Shown here: positions 7,614-15,866 of the stretch, one piece after another
How the letters are laid out: every line of letters begins with the position of its first letter
Position numbering within the stretch: the stretch's first letter is position 1
Origin: Burkholderiaceae bacterium
GTDB lineage: Bacteria > Pseudomonadota > Gammaproteobacteria > Burkholderiales > Burkholderiaceae_C
NCBI GenBank assembly: GCA_905339355.1
Contig: CAJPFZ010000465.1
Coordinates: 1-37,718 of the forward strand
Reading direction: 5' to 3'
DNA: 37,718 nt
Notes under the pieces: generated by a model
Databases searched by the model: none
The model's input: the letters and a program-made list of their open reading frames with translations, nothing else
What the model was told of the DNA's origin: nothing
Translations under genes and position numbers: made by a program

Positions 7614-8664
7614 GCGCCGACGCCGGCAGGCGCACGGCGAACTCGCTGCCCTCGCCGGCCCCGCCGCTGTGGCCGTGCACGCGGCCGCCGTGCAGTTCGA
7701 CGAGCCGCCGCGCCAACGTGAGGCCGATACTCAGGCCGCCATGCAACGGCGCCGAGCCCTCGTCCAGCTGTTCGAACATGCGAAACACCTGGGGCAGCTT
7801 GTCGGGCGCGATGCCGATGCCCTCGTCGCGCACGGCGATGGTCACGCCGCCCGCATCGGCCTGGGCGCGCAGCCAGATCCGCAGGCCGCGCTCGCTGTAG
7901 CGCGAAGCGTTGCCGAGCAGGTTGCACAGCACCTGGGTGAGGCGCACACGATCGACATGCAGCCACACCGGCGCGCCGGGCAGCTCCACGAGCAATCGCT
8001 GGTCCTTTTCGTCGAGCGCCGGGCGCACGGTCTCCACCGCGGCATCGACCAGTTCGCGCAGTTCGCAGCGCTCGCGCACGAGCTCGATCCGGCCGGTGCC
8101 GATGCGCGAGATGTCGAGCAGTTCGTCGATCAGCCGCACCATCTGCGTCACCTGGCGCGCCATGATCTCTCGCGCGCGCTCCTTGGTTTCCTCCGCGATG
8201 CTCGGTCGCTTCAACAGCTCCAGCGAGGTGCGCAGCGGCGCGAGCGGGTTGCGCAGCTCATGCGCCAGCGTGGCGAGGAATTCGTCCTTGCGACGGCTCG
8301 CGGCGGCGAGCTCATGGTGGCGCCGCTCGAACTCGTCCTCGGCCCGACTGCGCTGGGTTGCTTCGTGCCACTGCAGGACCGCGCCGCCATCCGGCAGCGC
8401 TGCGATGTGAAGTTCGAAGTGGCGATCGCCCCACGCAAGGTCCGAGCGACGGGACGCACGCTGCGTCAATGCCGCCTGGAGTTCGTTCTCGGCGCCGCGC
8501 AGCGCGGGGATCGAGCCGACAGCCGGCTCGCCGACCGCCGACGCTTTGAGTCCGAACAGCGCCTGTGCCGCCGGGTTGAGGTGCACGATGCGCCCGGCCG
8601 CGTCGAGCACGGCCGCCCCGTGATCGAGCGCGTCCAGCAAAGTGGCAGCGGAAGGAAGACTCAT
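7594..8664 (-). CDS. PAS-domain sensor histidine kinase
   Basis: A 356-residue soluble histidine kinase. A PAS-like N-terminal domain (~5-105) is followed by a HisKA dimerisation domain with the H-box FLATLAHELRNPLAPL (phospho-acceptor His135). The catalytic ATPase domain (~235-350) shows an N box CNLLGNASRYSE (~247-258), a G1 box DEGIGIAPDKL (~280-290), an F box around FRMFEQL and a G2 box GLSIGLTLARRLVELHGG. No membrane segment and no receiver domain are present, so it probably senses a cytoplasmic signal and passes phosphate to a separate regulator. No cognate regulator is adjacent. A GTG 33 nt upstream (8697) is an alternative start; neither start has a strong Shine-Dalgarno. Confidence 0.88.
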   Translation of the reverse strand: MSLPSAATLLDALDHGAAVLDAAGRIVHLNPAAQALFGLKASAVGEPAVGSIPALRGAENELQAALTQRASRRSDLAWGDRHFELHIAALPDGGAVLQWHEATQRSRAEDEFERRHHELAAASRRKDEFLATLAHELRNPLAPLRTSLELLKRPSIAEETKERAREIMARQVTQMVRLIDELLDISRIGTGRIELVRERCELRELVDAAVETVRPALDEKDQRLLVELPGAPVWLHVDRVRLTQVLCNLLGNASRYSERGLRIWLRAQADAGGVTIAVRDEGIGIAPDKLPQVFRMFEQLDEGSAPLHGGLSIGLTLARRLVELHGGRVHGHSGGAGEGSEFAVRLPASALSGAGT

Positions 8665-8754
8665 GGCGAACGGAGTGTCATCTGCACTGTGCCACACGGG
8701 GCACCCCCATCCGCGCGCCGGGGGCGGGTACCGCCGCCCGCGGACAAACGCGGG

Positions 8755-8991
8755 TCAGGCGCCGACCGTGATCCCGGCGCAGCGATCGGCCAGGACGGTG
8801 GACAGATCGATCGTGCCGCGTTCGAGTTCCAGCATCGTCACGCGGTCGATCTGCACGAACAGCGAGGGGTTGCCGGCCACATCGCCCCCCACCCTGACGC
8901 CCACCACGGGCCGCTCGGCGGCGTCGTTGGCAAGCACGACGCGAACTTCGCCGCATTCGAGAAGGGTTTGCCGGATCGTGATGGCGTCCAT
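8755..8991 (-). CDS. Small hypothetical protein
   Basis: A 78-residue acidic/hydrophobic protein beginning MDAITIRQTLLECGEVRVVL. It has an alternating pattern typical of a small beta-rich fold (VRVVLAND, PVVGVRVGGDV, LFVQIDRVTML). I do not recognise the family. The composition looks protein-like, and the frame uses codons like its neighbours (G/C third positions). It is separated from the kinase gene by 90 nt and may share its transcript. The ribosome-binding site is weak. Confidence 0.55.
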   Translation of the reverse strand: MDAITIRQTLLECGEVRVVLANDAAERPVVGVRVGGDVAGNPSLFVQIDRVTMLELERGTIDLSTVLADRCAGITVGA

Positions 8992-9135
8992 GGTGTCAGT
9001 GCTGCTCTGTCATCGATGGTGTCTACTGTATCCAAACGAAACACGACGTAGAGGGTGATGAACGCCGCCGCGTCGATGCCGCACCGACTTGCGTGACCAA
9101 GTTGACACGGCATCGCTGGGCACGCTGCCTGCCTG

Positions 9136-10452
9136 ATGCCGCCAGGATCCATACCACGGAGGCGACCCCTGTCGGCAAAGAACAAGCGCAAGCTCTGGCT
9201 CGCCGCGATCGGCGGTGCCGCGGTGTCGGCCGCCGTGCTGGTGTGGGCACCGGGCACCTCCGAGAAGAGGATCGAGCAGCGGCTCGAGCGTCTGTACGAC
9301 ACCGACGACCCCCAGTTCCGCCGTTCGATGGGCGTCTTGCTGGGCCCGCCCATTCTCGAGGGCAACCAGGTCGAGGTGCTGCTCAACGGCAACCAGATCT
9401 TCCCGGCCATGCTGGCCGACATCCGGCGCGCGCGCCGCAGCATCACCTTCGAAACCTACATTTATTGGTCGGGCTCGATCGGGAAGGAGTTCGCCGACGC
9501 CTTGAGCGAACGTGCGCGCGCCGGCGTGAAGGTGCATGTGCTGCTCGACTGGGTGGGCAGCGTAAAGATGGAACCTGCGCTGCTCGACCAGATGAAGCAG
9601 TCGGGCGTCCAGCTGGAGCGTTATCACAAGCCCGACTGGTGGAACTTCAAGCGGCTCAACAACCGCACGCACCGCAAGGTGCTGGTGATCGACGGGATGA
9701 TCGGTTTCACCGGCGGCGTGGGTATCGCCGACCAATGGCGCGGCCAGGCGGAAGACCCCGAGCATTGGCGCGACACCCACTTTCGCGCGCAGGGACCGGT
9801 GGTGGCCCAGATGCAGGCCGTGTTCAACGACAACTGGGTCAAGGCGACCGGGCGCGTACTCGACGGCGAGAGCTACTTCCCGCAGCTCGAGCCGCGCGGC
9901 ACGCAGCTGGCTCAGATGTTCAGCAGCTCGCCATCGGGCGGCAGCGAGAGCATGCACCTGATGTACCTGATGGTGATCACCGCGGCGCGCCACAGCATCC
10001 ACTTGTCGAGTTCGTACTTCGTCCCCGACGAGCTGGCGATCAAGGCGCTGGTGGCTGCGGCGCAGCGCGGCGTGAAGATCCGCATCATCACGCCCGGAAC
10101 GACGATCGACTCGGAAACGGTTCGCAAGGCCTCGCGTGCGCTGTGGGGGCCGCTGCTCGCCGCGGGCATCGAGATCGCCGAGTACCAACCGACCATGTTC
10201 CACTGCAAGGTGCTGGTGGCCGACGGGCTGCTCGTGTCCGTGGGCTCGACCAACTTCGACAACCGCTCGTTCAGCCTTAACGACGAAGCCAACCTCAACG
10301 TGCTCGACGCCGAGTTTGCGCGGCAGCAGATCGCCGTCTTCGAGGAGGACATGAAGCACGCCCGGCGCATCACGCTGCAAGACTGGCAGCGCAGGCCGTG
10401 GCGCGAAAGGGCGCTGGAAAAACTCGCCTCGGTGATCGGCTCGCAGCTGTGA
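9136..10452 (+). CDS. cls: Cardiolipin synthase / phospholipase D-like protein with two HKD motifs
   Basis: A 438-residue membrane-associated phospholipase D superfamily enzyme with one N-terminal hydrophobic segment (~20-38). It carries two HxKx4D motifs: H179-K181-D186 (HRKVLVIDGMIGFTGG) and H356-K358-D363 (HCKVLVADGLLVSVGSTNFD). Paired HKD motifs form one active site that joins two phosphatidylglycerols, or PG and another lipid, into cardiolipin. The single TM anchor and length resemble the bacterial ClsB/ClsC-type branch rather than ClsA with two TM segments. ATG 9136 was taken as start; no strong Shine-Dalgarno is visible. The gene ends 2 nt before the stop of the convergent small gene. 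Confidence 0.88.
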   Translation: MPPGSIPRRRPLSAKNKRKLWLAAIGGAAVSAAVLVWAPGTSEKRIEQRLERLYDTDDPQFRRSMGVLLGPPILEGNQVEVLLNGNQIFPAMLADIRRARRSITFETYIYWSGSIGKEFADALSERARAGVKVHVLLDWVGSVKMEPALLDQMKQSGVQLERYHKPDWWNFKRLNNRTHRKVLVIDGMIGFTGGVGIADQWRGQAEDPEHWRDTHFRAQGPVVAQMQAVFNDNWVKATGRVLDGESYFPQLEPRGTQLAQMFSSSPSGGSESMHLMYLMVITAARHSIHLSSSYFVPDELAIKALVAAAQRGVKIRIITPGTTIDSETVRKASRALWGPLLAAGIEIAEYQPTMFHCKVLVADGLLVSVGSTNFDNRSFSLNDEANLNVLDAEFARQQIAVFEEDMKHARRITLQDWQRRPWRERALEKLASVIGSQL

Positions 10453-10454
10453 AT

Positions 10455-10646
10455 TCAGTGCTCGCCGCGTGCGCCGTTGTCGCTGGCGTGCTCGCTCGGA
10501 ATGCGGCTTTGCAGCTTTCGCACGTGATACTCCAGCGTGCGCTCGGCGGCCGCGAGCTGCTCCTTCGTCAAGCGCATGCTGGGTGCCCACGTCGGCAGCA
10601 CAGGCGCTGGGCCCGCATCCAGTTGGCGATCGGTTCTCTCGGCCAT
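10455..10646 (-). CDS. Small hypothetical protein (63 aa)
   Basis: A 63-residue hydrophilic protein (MAERTDRQLDAG...). It has a Pro-rich N-terminal third, then one predicted amphipathic helix (LTKEQLAAAERTLEYHVRKL) and a charged tail. It has a near-perfect ribosome-binding site, AAGGAGG, 6-7 nt before the ATG, which is the strongest evidence that it is real and well translated. Family not recognised. Confidence 0.65.
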   Translation of the reverse strand: MAERTDRQLDAGPAPVLPTWAPSMRLTKEQLAAAERTLEYHVRKLQSRIPSEHASDNGARGEH

Positions 10647-10887
10647 GGTGTTCCTCCTTTTGACTGGCTGCATTTGAGCAAGCAGCGTGCCGCGGTCGAC
10701 AGCGTGAAAACTTTGCAGCTGCACATCGGAACGATGCGGTCGAAGGGGCACGTGGCGCGCGGAGCGTGCGCATCTCGCAGCGAAGCGGCAGCACCCGCGT
10801 GTCAACCGCGCAAAGCTTGCGGCAAGCCTGCGCATGCGCCTTGTCCTCACGCGCCGGCGGTCCCCGCAGGCAAGGCATCATCGCCGC

Positions 10888-11244
10888 ATGGCTGTGATCG
10901 TCTGGCGCCTGCTCGCCGTCATTTGTGTGCTGCTCGCCATCGTCGGCATCGTGCTTCCGGTGCTGCCCACCGTGCCCTTCCTGCTCGTGGCCGCCGCGGC
11001 CGCGAGCCGGGGCTGGCCGTGGCTGGATGACCAGCTGACCTCGCACGAGGTGTTCGGCCCGCACATCGTGCGCTGGCGCGAACGAGGCGCCGTGCCCCGG
11101 CGCGCCAAGTGGTTCGCCACCGCGGGCATGAGCTTCAGCGCCGTGATGCTGTGGGTGATGCCGCTGCCGCAGTGGTTGCAGTTCGGCGTCCCCCTGCTGC
11201 TGCTGGCGGTCGGATGGTGGATCTGGCTGCGGCCGGAGGAGTGA
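10888..11244 (+). CDS. YbaN family (DUF454) inner-membrane protein
   Basis: A 118-residue protein with the YbaN/DUF454 pattern: an N-terminal TM helix running into the motif GIVLPVLPTVPFLLVAAAAA, then SRGWPWLDDQL and HEVFGPHIVRWRERGAVPRRAKW, and two C-terminal TM segments. DUF454 proteins are small inner-membrane proteins of unknown role. The Pro-rich LPVLPTVPF loop is the family signature. The start was set at the ATG at 10888 because upstream residues are Arg/His-rich and off-pattern. Confidence 0.88.
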   Translation: MAVIVWRLLAVICVLLAIVGIVLPVLPTVPFLLVAAAAASRGWPWLDDQLTSHEVFGPHIVRWRERGAVPRRAKWFATAGMSFSAVMLWVMPLPQWLQFGVPLLLLAVGWWIWLRPEE

Positions 11245-11384
11245 CGCACACCCTTCGGACGCCGCGGGCGCGGAGAAGCGTCAGGCGTTTCCCACACGCG
11301 AATCGGTCTTGCGCGACTACCGACAGCGCACGCCCCCATGCACGATTGCTGCATTGCACCACCGTGCCGATTCAAGGGGAGATG

Positions 11385-12140
11385 ATGAGCAGTTCCACGC
11401 CCGACCAGACTTTCGGCGCGCCGCCCCTCGCCTTGCTGGGTGTCGAGCCGCTGCGCGCCGCGCTCGAATACGCCAGCATGCGGTTCATGAACAAGGATGC
11501 GCTGCCCGCGGGTGACGGTCACCCGGTGGTGATCTTCCCGGGCCTCGCGACAGACCGCCATTCGATCGGCCCGCTGAAGGCCTTCTGCGAGCAGCTCGGC
11601 TATCGCGCCTATGACTGGGGCCGCGGCTTCAACACGGGCCCGCAGGGGGACGTCGACGAATGGCTCGACGAGTTGTCGCGGCACGTCTGCGAGCTGACGG
11701 CGCAGCATGACGACAGCGTGAGTCTCGTCGGCTGGAGCCTGGGCGGTATCTATGCCCGCGAACTCGCGAAGAAGCTGCCGCGCCGCGTGCGGCAGGTGGT
11801 GACGATCGGCACGCCCTTCGCCGGCACCGCCGAGCACACGAACGTGGCCTGGGTCTATCGCCTCGTCAACGGCCAGAAGCCGGCGCTCGACGAGGCGCTG
11901 GTCGAGCGCCTGCGTACGCCGCCCGAGGTGCCGACCACGTCGATCTACAGCCGCACCGACGGTGTCGTCGCGTGGCAGGCCTGCCTCAATCCCGAGCCGC
12001 TGCCGCACGTCGAGAACATCGAAGTGGACGGTAGCCACTGCGGCCTGGGCTGGAACCCGACGGTGCTGTCGATCATCGCCGACAGGCTGCGCCAGCCCGA
12101 AGGGGCATGGCAGCCGCACGCGAGCGCCGCGGCGCACTGA
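11385..12140 (+). CDS. Alpha/beta-hydrolase (lipase/esterase-like)
   Basis: A 251-residue cytoplasmic alpha/beta-hydrolase. The oxyanion region is VVIFPGLATDRHSI (~48-61). The nucleophile elbow GWSLGG puts the catalytic serine at Ser118, and the likely acid and base are Asp192 (YSRTDGVVAW) and His218 (VDGSHCGLG). The arrangement resembles lipase/PGAP1-like esterases, with THF-like flexible loops and no signal peptide. Shine-Dalgarno AAGGGGA (11374-11380) favours the second of two adjacent ATG codons (11385). Substrate unknown; a triacylglycerol or polyhydroxyalkanoate-like ester is possible but not shown. Confidence 0.85.
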   Translation: MSSSTPDQTFGAPPLALLGVEPLRAALEYASMRFMNKDALPAGDGHPVVIFPGLATDRHSIGPLKAFCEQLGYRAYDWGRGFNTGPQGDVDEWLDELSRHVCELTAQHDDSVSLVGWSLGGIYARELAKKLPRRVRQVVTIGTPFAGTAEHTNVAWVYRLVNGQKPALDEALVERLRTPPEVPTTSIYSRTDGVVAWQACLNPEPLPHVENIEVDGSHCGLGWNPTVLSIIADRLRQPEGAWQPHASAAAH

Positions 12141-12174
12141 GACGGCGCGTCGACGCGGCGCGGTCGCGCACCAG

Positions 12175-12627
12175 TCACATCGCCGGCGGCCAGCGGTGTG
12201 TCTCCTGCTGGCACGAGACACACCACGCGAAGAGCGCGTCGTACATGACCATGCCGTGCGCGAGCATCTCGTGGTCGTCGGCAAAGTTCTTCGAGAGACC
12301 CAGCGAGAGCGCATAGAGGCCCGCCGACTGCGGCGTCAGATCGAGCCGCGAGGTGTCAGCGCCGCGCACGATCAGCGCGAGATGCTGCAGCGCCGGGTCG
12401 TCGAGCCGGTACTTCGCGAGGAAGGCGTCGAAGCTGCAGCGCTCGCCTTCGTGCGACATCTCCACGCCCGGGATGTCGTAGGGCACGGCATTGCGCTCCT
12501 GCGCGACCCTCAACACCTCGGCCGGTGGGACGTAGATGAATTCGGGTGCCCTGTCGATGAAGCGCGCAATCAGCCACGGGCAGGCGATGCGGTCGATCTT
12601 GGGCCGTTCACGGGTCACCCATTTCAT
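12175..12627 (-). CDS. ChrB C-terminal domain (Chrome_Resist) protein, stand-alone
   Basis: A 150-residue protein equivalent to the C-terminal half of ChrB: KWVTRERPKIDRIACPWLIARFIDR near the start, FIYVPPAEV, then the DIPGVEMSHEGERCSFDAF and LALIVRGADTSRL segments. It is the last gene of the chr operon and its ATG overlaps the preceding stop (ATGA). The AGGAGA ribosome-binding site is strong. It shares the CPWLI/ARFID signature with the full ChrB encoded at the 5' end of the operon, so the operon has two copies of this domain. The role of the lone domain in chromate resistance is not established by sequence; sensing or binding is likely. Confidence 0.85.
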   Translation of the reverse strand: MKWVTRERPKIDRIACPWLIARFIDRAPEFIYVPPAEVLRVAQERNAVPYDIPGVEMSHEGERCSFDAFLAKYRLDDPALQHLALIVRGADTSRLDLTPQSAGLYALSLGLSKNFADDHEMLAHGMVMYDALFAWCVSCQQETHRWPPAM

Positions 12628-13223
12628 GGCGTTTCTCCTTTGACGTTGAGCGGCCGGCCCGCCGCCTGCCAGGCGTCGATGCCGCCTTCCAGAAAGCGCG
12701 CATCGACGCCGAGCGAGCGCAGCCGCATCGCCGTTCGGCGCCCGACCTCGTGGCCATAGACGCAGTACACGAGCACCTCGCGATCGGCCGGCAGTTCGGC
12801 GGCCCACCCGTCGACCTGCGCCGGGTCGCGCCAGGCGGCACCGGGGATCATCGTGCCGGCCTGCTCGAACACGCCGGCGCGCCGCACGTCGATCACGAGC
12901 GCGCGCTGCGCCGCATCGGCGCTCGCAGCCAGCGGCGTGCTCGCGGCATGCACGGCGTGCTGGTAGCGCTCGTAGACGCTGTCCCAGTCGATTTCGTCCA
13001 GCGACGACGCCGCACCGATCGACAGCAGTTCCACCGCGCGATCGACACCGTGCCCATCGTCGCGCGACGCGATCACGAGACAGGCGCTTGCCGGATCGAA
13101 ACACAGGCGCAGCGGTGATTCCTGTGCCTGCGCCAACACCGCGCAGCGCTCGCGCCATTGCGCGACGCTGCCGAAGCAGGCGTCGAGCGCCAGCGCCATC
13201 GCGGGGGGCATCTCGGTGTTCAT
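12624..13223 (-). CDS. Degenerate superoxide-dismutase C-terminal domain fused to rhodanese
   Basis: A 199-residue protein with two parts. Residues ~5-93 follow the Fe/Mn superoxide dismutase C-terminal domain: the FGSVAQWRER helix, a beta strand pair ending in LVIASRDDG, a pLL-type segment (VELLSIG) and the closing helix IDWDSVYERYQHAV. The metal-ligand segment DVWEHAY is missing, so no SOD activity is expected. Residues ~105-195 are a rhodanese domain with LVIDVRRAGVF, catalytic loop YCVYGHEVGRR (Cys154) and FLEGGIDAWQAAG. In Cupriavidus chr clusters chrC (SOD) and chrE (rhodanese-like) are separate genes; here they look fused. It starts 11 nt after chrA and overlaps the next gene by 4 nt. 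Confidence 0.78.
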   Translation of the reverse strand: MNTEMPPAMALALDACFGSVAQWRERCAVLAQAQESPLRLCFDPASACLVIASRDDGHGVDRAVELLSIGAASSLDEIDWDSVYERYQHAVHAASTPLAASADAAQRALVIDVRRAGVFEQAGTMIPGAAWRDPAQVDGWAAELPADREVLVYCVYGHEVGRRTAMRLRSLGVDARFLEGGIDAWQAAGRPLNVKGETP

Positions 13224-13234
13224 GTCATGTCTCC

Positions 13235-14605
13235 TCATCGAAAGAGCGGCTGCAGCAGCGTGACGGCCAGGCCCACGGCCGCGCACGCGCCGAGCAGCGG
13301 CATCACGCCGACCTTGAAGCGGAACAGCGCCACCGCCGCCGCGGCGGCGATCAGCGCCGAGACGACATCGAAGGGACCGCCGAAACCTTGCGGCCACAGC
13401 ACGTGGTAGGCAAAGAACAGCGCGAGGTTGAGGATCACGCCCACCACGGCGGCCGTGATCGCGGTCAGCGGCGCGGTGAACTTGAGATTGCCGTGGGTCG
13501 ACTCGACCACCGGGCCACCCGCAAGGATGAACACGAACGACGGCAGGAAGGTGAAGAAGGTCACCACCAACGCTGCCAGCGCGCCGCCCATGAACAGCGC
13601 CTGCGGCCCCAGCACCTGCTGCAGCCAGCCGCCTACGAAGGCGACGAAGGCGACCACCATGATCAGCGGGCCGGGGGTCGTCTCGCCGAGCGCGAGCCCG
13701 TCGATCATCTGCGCACCCGACAGCCATTGATGCTGCTCGACCGCGCCCTGGTACACGTAGGGCAGCACGGCGTAGGCGCCGCCGAAGGTGACGAGCGCGG
13801 CCTTGCTGAAGAACCAGCCCATCTGCGTCAGCGTCGACTGCAGACCGCCTTGGGCGACGAGCAGCGCCATCGCCGCCATCCACAGACCCGCGCCGATGAT
13901 CAGCACGCGCGCCAGCCGCGCGCGCGAAAAGGCGGCATGCGGCGGCGTCGGCGTGTCGTCGTCGATGATGGCCGGGCCGTAGCCCGCCTGGGTGGCGCCG
14001 TGCCCGCCGCCGACGATGAACACCTGCGGCGCCGCACGCCCGCCCAGATGCCCGATGAGTGCGGCCGCCAGCACGATCAGCGGGAACGGCACATCGAAGG
14101 CGAAGATCGCGACGAAAGCCGCTGCCGCGATGCCCCACAGCCATCCGTTCTTCAGCGCGCGCGTGCCGATGCGATGCGCCGCGTGCAGCACGAGCGCCGT
14201 CACCGCCGGCTTGATGCCGTAGAACACGCCCGCCACGGCGGGAACGTCGCCAAAGGCGATGTAGATCCACGACAGGCCGATAAGGATGAACAGCGAAGGC
14301 AGCACGAACAAGGCGCCGGCCACGATGCCGCCCCAGCCGCGGTGCATCAGCCAGCCGATGTAGGTGGCAAGCTGCTGCGCCTCGGGCCCCGGCAGGACCA
14401 TGCAGTAGTTGAGCGCGTGCAGGAAACGCTTCTCGCTGATCCAGCGACGCCGCTCGACCAGCTCGCTGTGCATGATCGAGATCTGCCCGGCAGGCCCGCC
14501 GAAGCTGATGAAGCCGAGCTTGAGCCAGAACCAGAATGCCTCGGCGAACGGCACCTGCGCCGGGGCCTCGACAGCGCCGTCCAGTGGGGGTGCGCCGGCG
14601 CTCAT
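13235..14605 (-). CDS. chrA: Chromate transporter ChrA (long-chain, two CHR domains)
   Basis: A 456-residue inner-membrane chromate efflux protein. Two homologous CHR domains are visible: the first has FISFGGPAGQISIMHSEL, then RRRWISEKRFLHALNYCMVLPGPEAQQLATYIGW; the second has ALVTFGGAYAVLPYVYQG, then QWLSGAQMIDGLALGETTPGPLIMVVAFVAF. The duplicated FGG and PGP motifs are the family hallmarks, and ~10-13 hydrophobic helices fit the long-chain ChrA type. Known family members expel chromate by a chemiosmotic mechanism. Its ATG overlaps the chrB stop (ATGA), consistent with translational coupling. Confidence 0.93.
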   Translation of the reverse strand: MSAGAPPLDGAVEAPAQVPFAEAFWFWLKLGFISFGGPAGQISIMHSELVERRRWISEKRFLHALNYCMVLPGPEAQQLATYIGWLMHRGWGGIVAGALFVLPSLFILIGLSWIYIAFGDVPAVAGVFYGIKPAVTALVLHAAHRIGTRALKNGWLWGIAAAAFVAIFAFDVPFPLIVLAAALIGHLGGRAAPQVFIVGGGHGATQAGYGPAIIDDDTPTPPHAAFSRARLARVLIIGAGLWMAAMALLVAQGGLQSTLTQMGWFFSKAALVTFGGAYAVLPYVYQGAVEQHQWLSGAQMIDGLALGETTPGPLIMVVAFVAFVGGWLQQVLGPQALFMGGALAALVVTFFTFLPSFVFILAGGPVVESTHGNLKFTAPLTAITAAVVGVILNLALFFAYHVLWPQGFGGPFDVVSALIAAAAAVALFRFKVGVMPLLGACAAVGLAVTLLQPLFR

Positions 14606-15543
14606 TGGCGCGCCCCCTGGGCGGTGTGCGCCGCGTACATCGCGTCGAACACGGTGTTGCTCGCGGCGACCAGCGTGTCGTCGTCGGCATGCAGGTCGCG
14701 CAGGCCGCTGAGGATGGTCTCGAGACCCGCAGCCTCGGGCGAGGGGATGCCGCCGACGTCGAGGTAGTGAACGGCCGCCGCAATGCGCCGCAGCGGCAAG
14801 TCGTCGTCCAGCCCGAAGCTCGCCATCATCACCTCGAAGCTCACCAGCGTGTCGACGTGCGTGAACGCAGCGCCATCGAAGTCGAAGCCGATCGCGCCGC
14901 GCGGCAGCTTCGCCACGTCGTCGAGCCAGACGAAGCTCGGCTGCGGGTCGATGAAGCGAACGATGAGCCAGCAGCAGGCGAGCCGATCGACCCACGGCCG
15001 GGCCCGCGTGGCCCATCGCCTGCCGCTGTACTTGCGCCGATCGAGCCGCTTGACCCCACCGCTGCGGGCATGCGGCTCATCGGCCGAGAAGCGCGCGTCG
15101 AGTTCGAGACGCAAGGCCGCGAGATCGGCCTGCGCCTGCTGCTGCGCGGCGCCGGGCAGGTAGTCGATGCGCACGATCGCCTGCAGCGCATCGGCCACGG
15201 CGCGCAGGCGCCGCCTCGCCTCGGTCTCGCCGAGCGACGGGAGTTCAGCGCGCAGCTGCTGCAGCGCGCTGCGCCATTCGCCGTAAGCCGCGGCGCGGTC
15301 GAACAGCGCGGCGAGTTCCGCTTCCTGCGCCGGCGTGCGGCAGTGCAGGTCCAGCACCGAGGCGCTGCCGGCATGCGCCCTCACCTCCTCGGCCAGCTTG
15401 TCGAGCTCGCCCGCATGAGCCGACGGCAGCACGTAGGCGCCGTCGCGCAGCGCCCCGCAGCCGAGTGCCTTCAGCGCGCGCCAGATGCGCAGACGCACGG
15501 CACTTGGCTGCGTGGGCAGGGTGACGATCAGGACGGACCACAT
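14602..15543 (-). CDS. chrB: Chromate resistance regulator ChrB
   Basis: A 313-residue protein, first gene of the chr operon. Its N-terminal half (VTLPTQPSAVRLRIWRALKALG, then DGAYVLP) matches the ChrB N-terminal regulatory domain, and residues ~170-313 match the ChrB_C (Chrome_Resist) domain with RPWVDRLACCWLIVRFID and FDFDGAAFTHVD. ChrB is known as a chromate-responsive regulator of its own operon. The start codon follows an AT-rich region with an inverted repeat that is the likely operator, and there is no obvious Shine-Dalgarno, so initiation could be weak or leaderless. Its stop overlaps chrA by 4 nt. Confidence 0.9.
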   Translation of the reverse strand: MWSVLIVTLPTQPSAVRLRIWRALKALGCGALRDGAYVLPSAHAGELDKLAEEVRAHAGSASVLDLHCRTPAQEAELAALFDRAAAYGEWRSALQQLRAELPSLGETEARRRLRAVADALQAIVRIDYLPGAAQQQAQADLAALRLELDARFSADEPHARSGGVKRLDRRKYSGRRWATRARPWVDRLACCWLIVRFIDPQPSFVWLDDVAKLPRGAIGFDFDGAAFTHVDTLVSFEVMMASFGLDDDLPLRRIAAAVHYLDVGGIPSPEAAGLETILSGLRDLHADDDTLVAASNTVFDAMYAAHTAQGARQ

Positions 15544-15545
15544 GC

Positions 15546-15584
15546 ATGAAGTATATACATCAAATCAAGATATATCTACTTCAT
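15546..15584 (-). promoter_or_regulatory. AT-rich inverted repeat at the chrB promoter (candidate ChrB operator)
   Basis: Arms ATGAAGTA (15546-15553) and TACTTCAT (15577-15584) are perfect inverted repeats, each flanked inside by a TATA stretch, within an island of far lower GC than the surroundings. It abuts the chrB start codon. TATACT on the minus strand (reverse complement of 15552-15557) could be a -10 element, but no good -35 is visible. Confidence 0.55.
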
Positions 15585-15641
15585 CAATCAAACCGAGGCG
15601 CACGAGCTGCGCCACGCAGCGAGCACGTGAGCGAACCCCGT

Positions 15642-15860
15642 TCAGTGGGCGGCTTGCTGCTCGATCCAGCGCTCGGCCGCCGCGTGCGGATCGAGCACGC
15701 GCCAATCGGGCTGCTCCCACAGGCTGCGCGCAATCTCGTTCGCTTCGTGGCTGCGATTCTCGTCGGCGAAAGCCGGCTGCTCGAGGCGCAACCGGTCGGC
15801 AAAGCGGCTGATCCACTCGAGCTGGTCCTGCTCGAGCGTGGTGAATCGTTTGTGAGGCAT
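15642..15860 (-). CDS. Small hypothetical protein (72 aa)
   Basis: A 72-residue protein starting MPHKRFTTLEQDQLEWISRF. It is charged, rich in Trp/Arg/Glu and predicted mostly helical (two or three helices, e.g. LRLEQPAFADENRSHEANEIARSLW split by a loop). I do not recognise the family. The TTG-initiated longer frame (to 15899) crosses a perfect hairpin, so the ATG at 15860 was chosen. No good Shine-Dalgarno is adjacent; a purine-rich AGAGGAG lies inside the hairpin upstream. Confidence 0.55.
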   Translation of the reverse strand: MPHKRFTTLEQDQLEWISRFADRLRLEQPAFADENRSHEANEIARSLWEQPDWRVLDPHAAAERWIEQQAAH

Positions 15861-15866
15861 GGTGGC

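Noticed and set aside
9010-11064. A 684-codon minus-strand frame antisense to the cardiolipin synthase gene
   Set aside because: Shadow of the high-GC codon bias; the + strand frame has two HKD motifs, and the 63-aa gene is in a different frame.
12624-14783. A 719-codon minus-strand frame spanning most of the chr operon
   Set aside because: It reads out of frame through chrA; its upper part is Arg/Ala-rich without motifs, and only its last ~199 codons are the real SOD/rhodanese gene.
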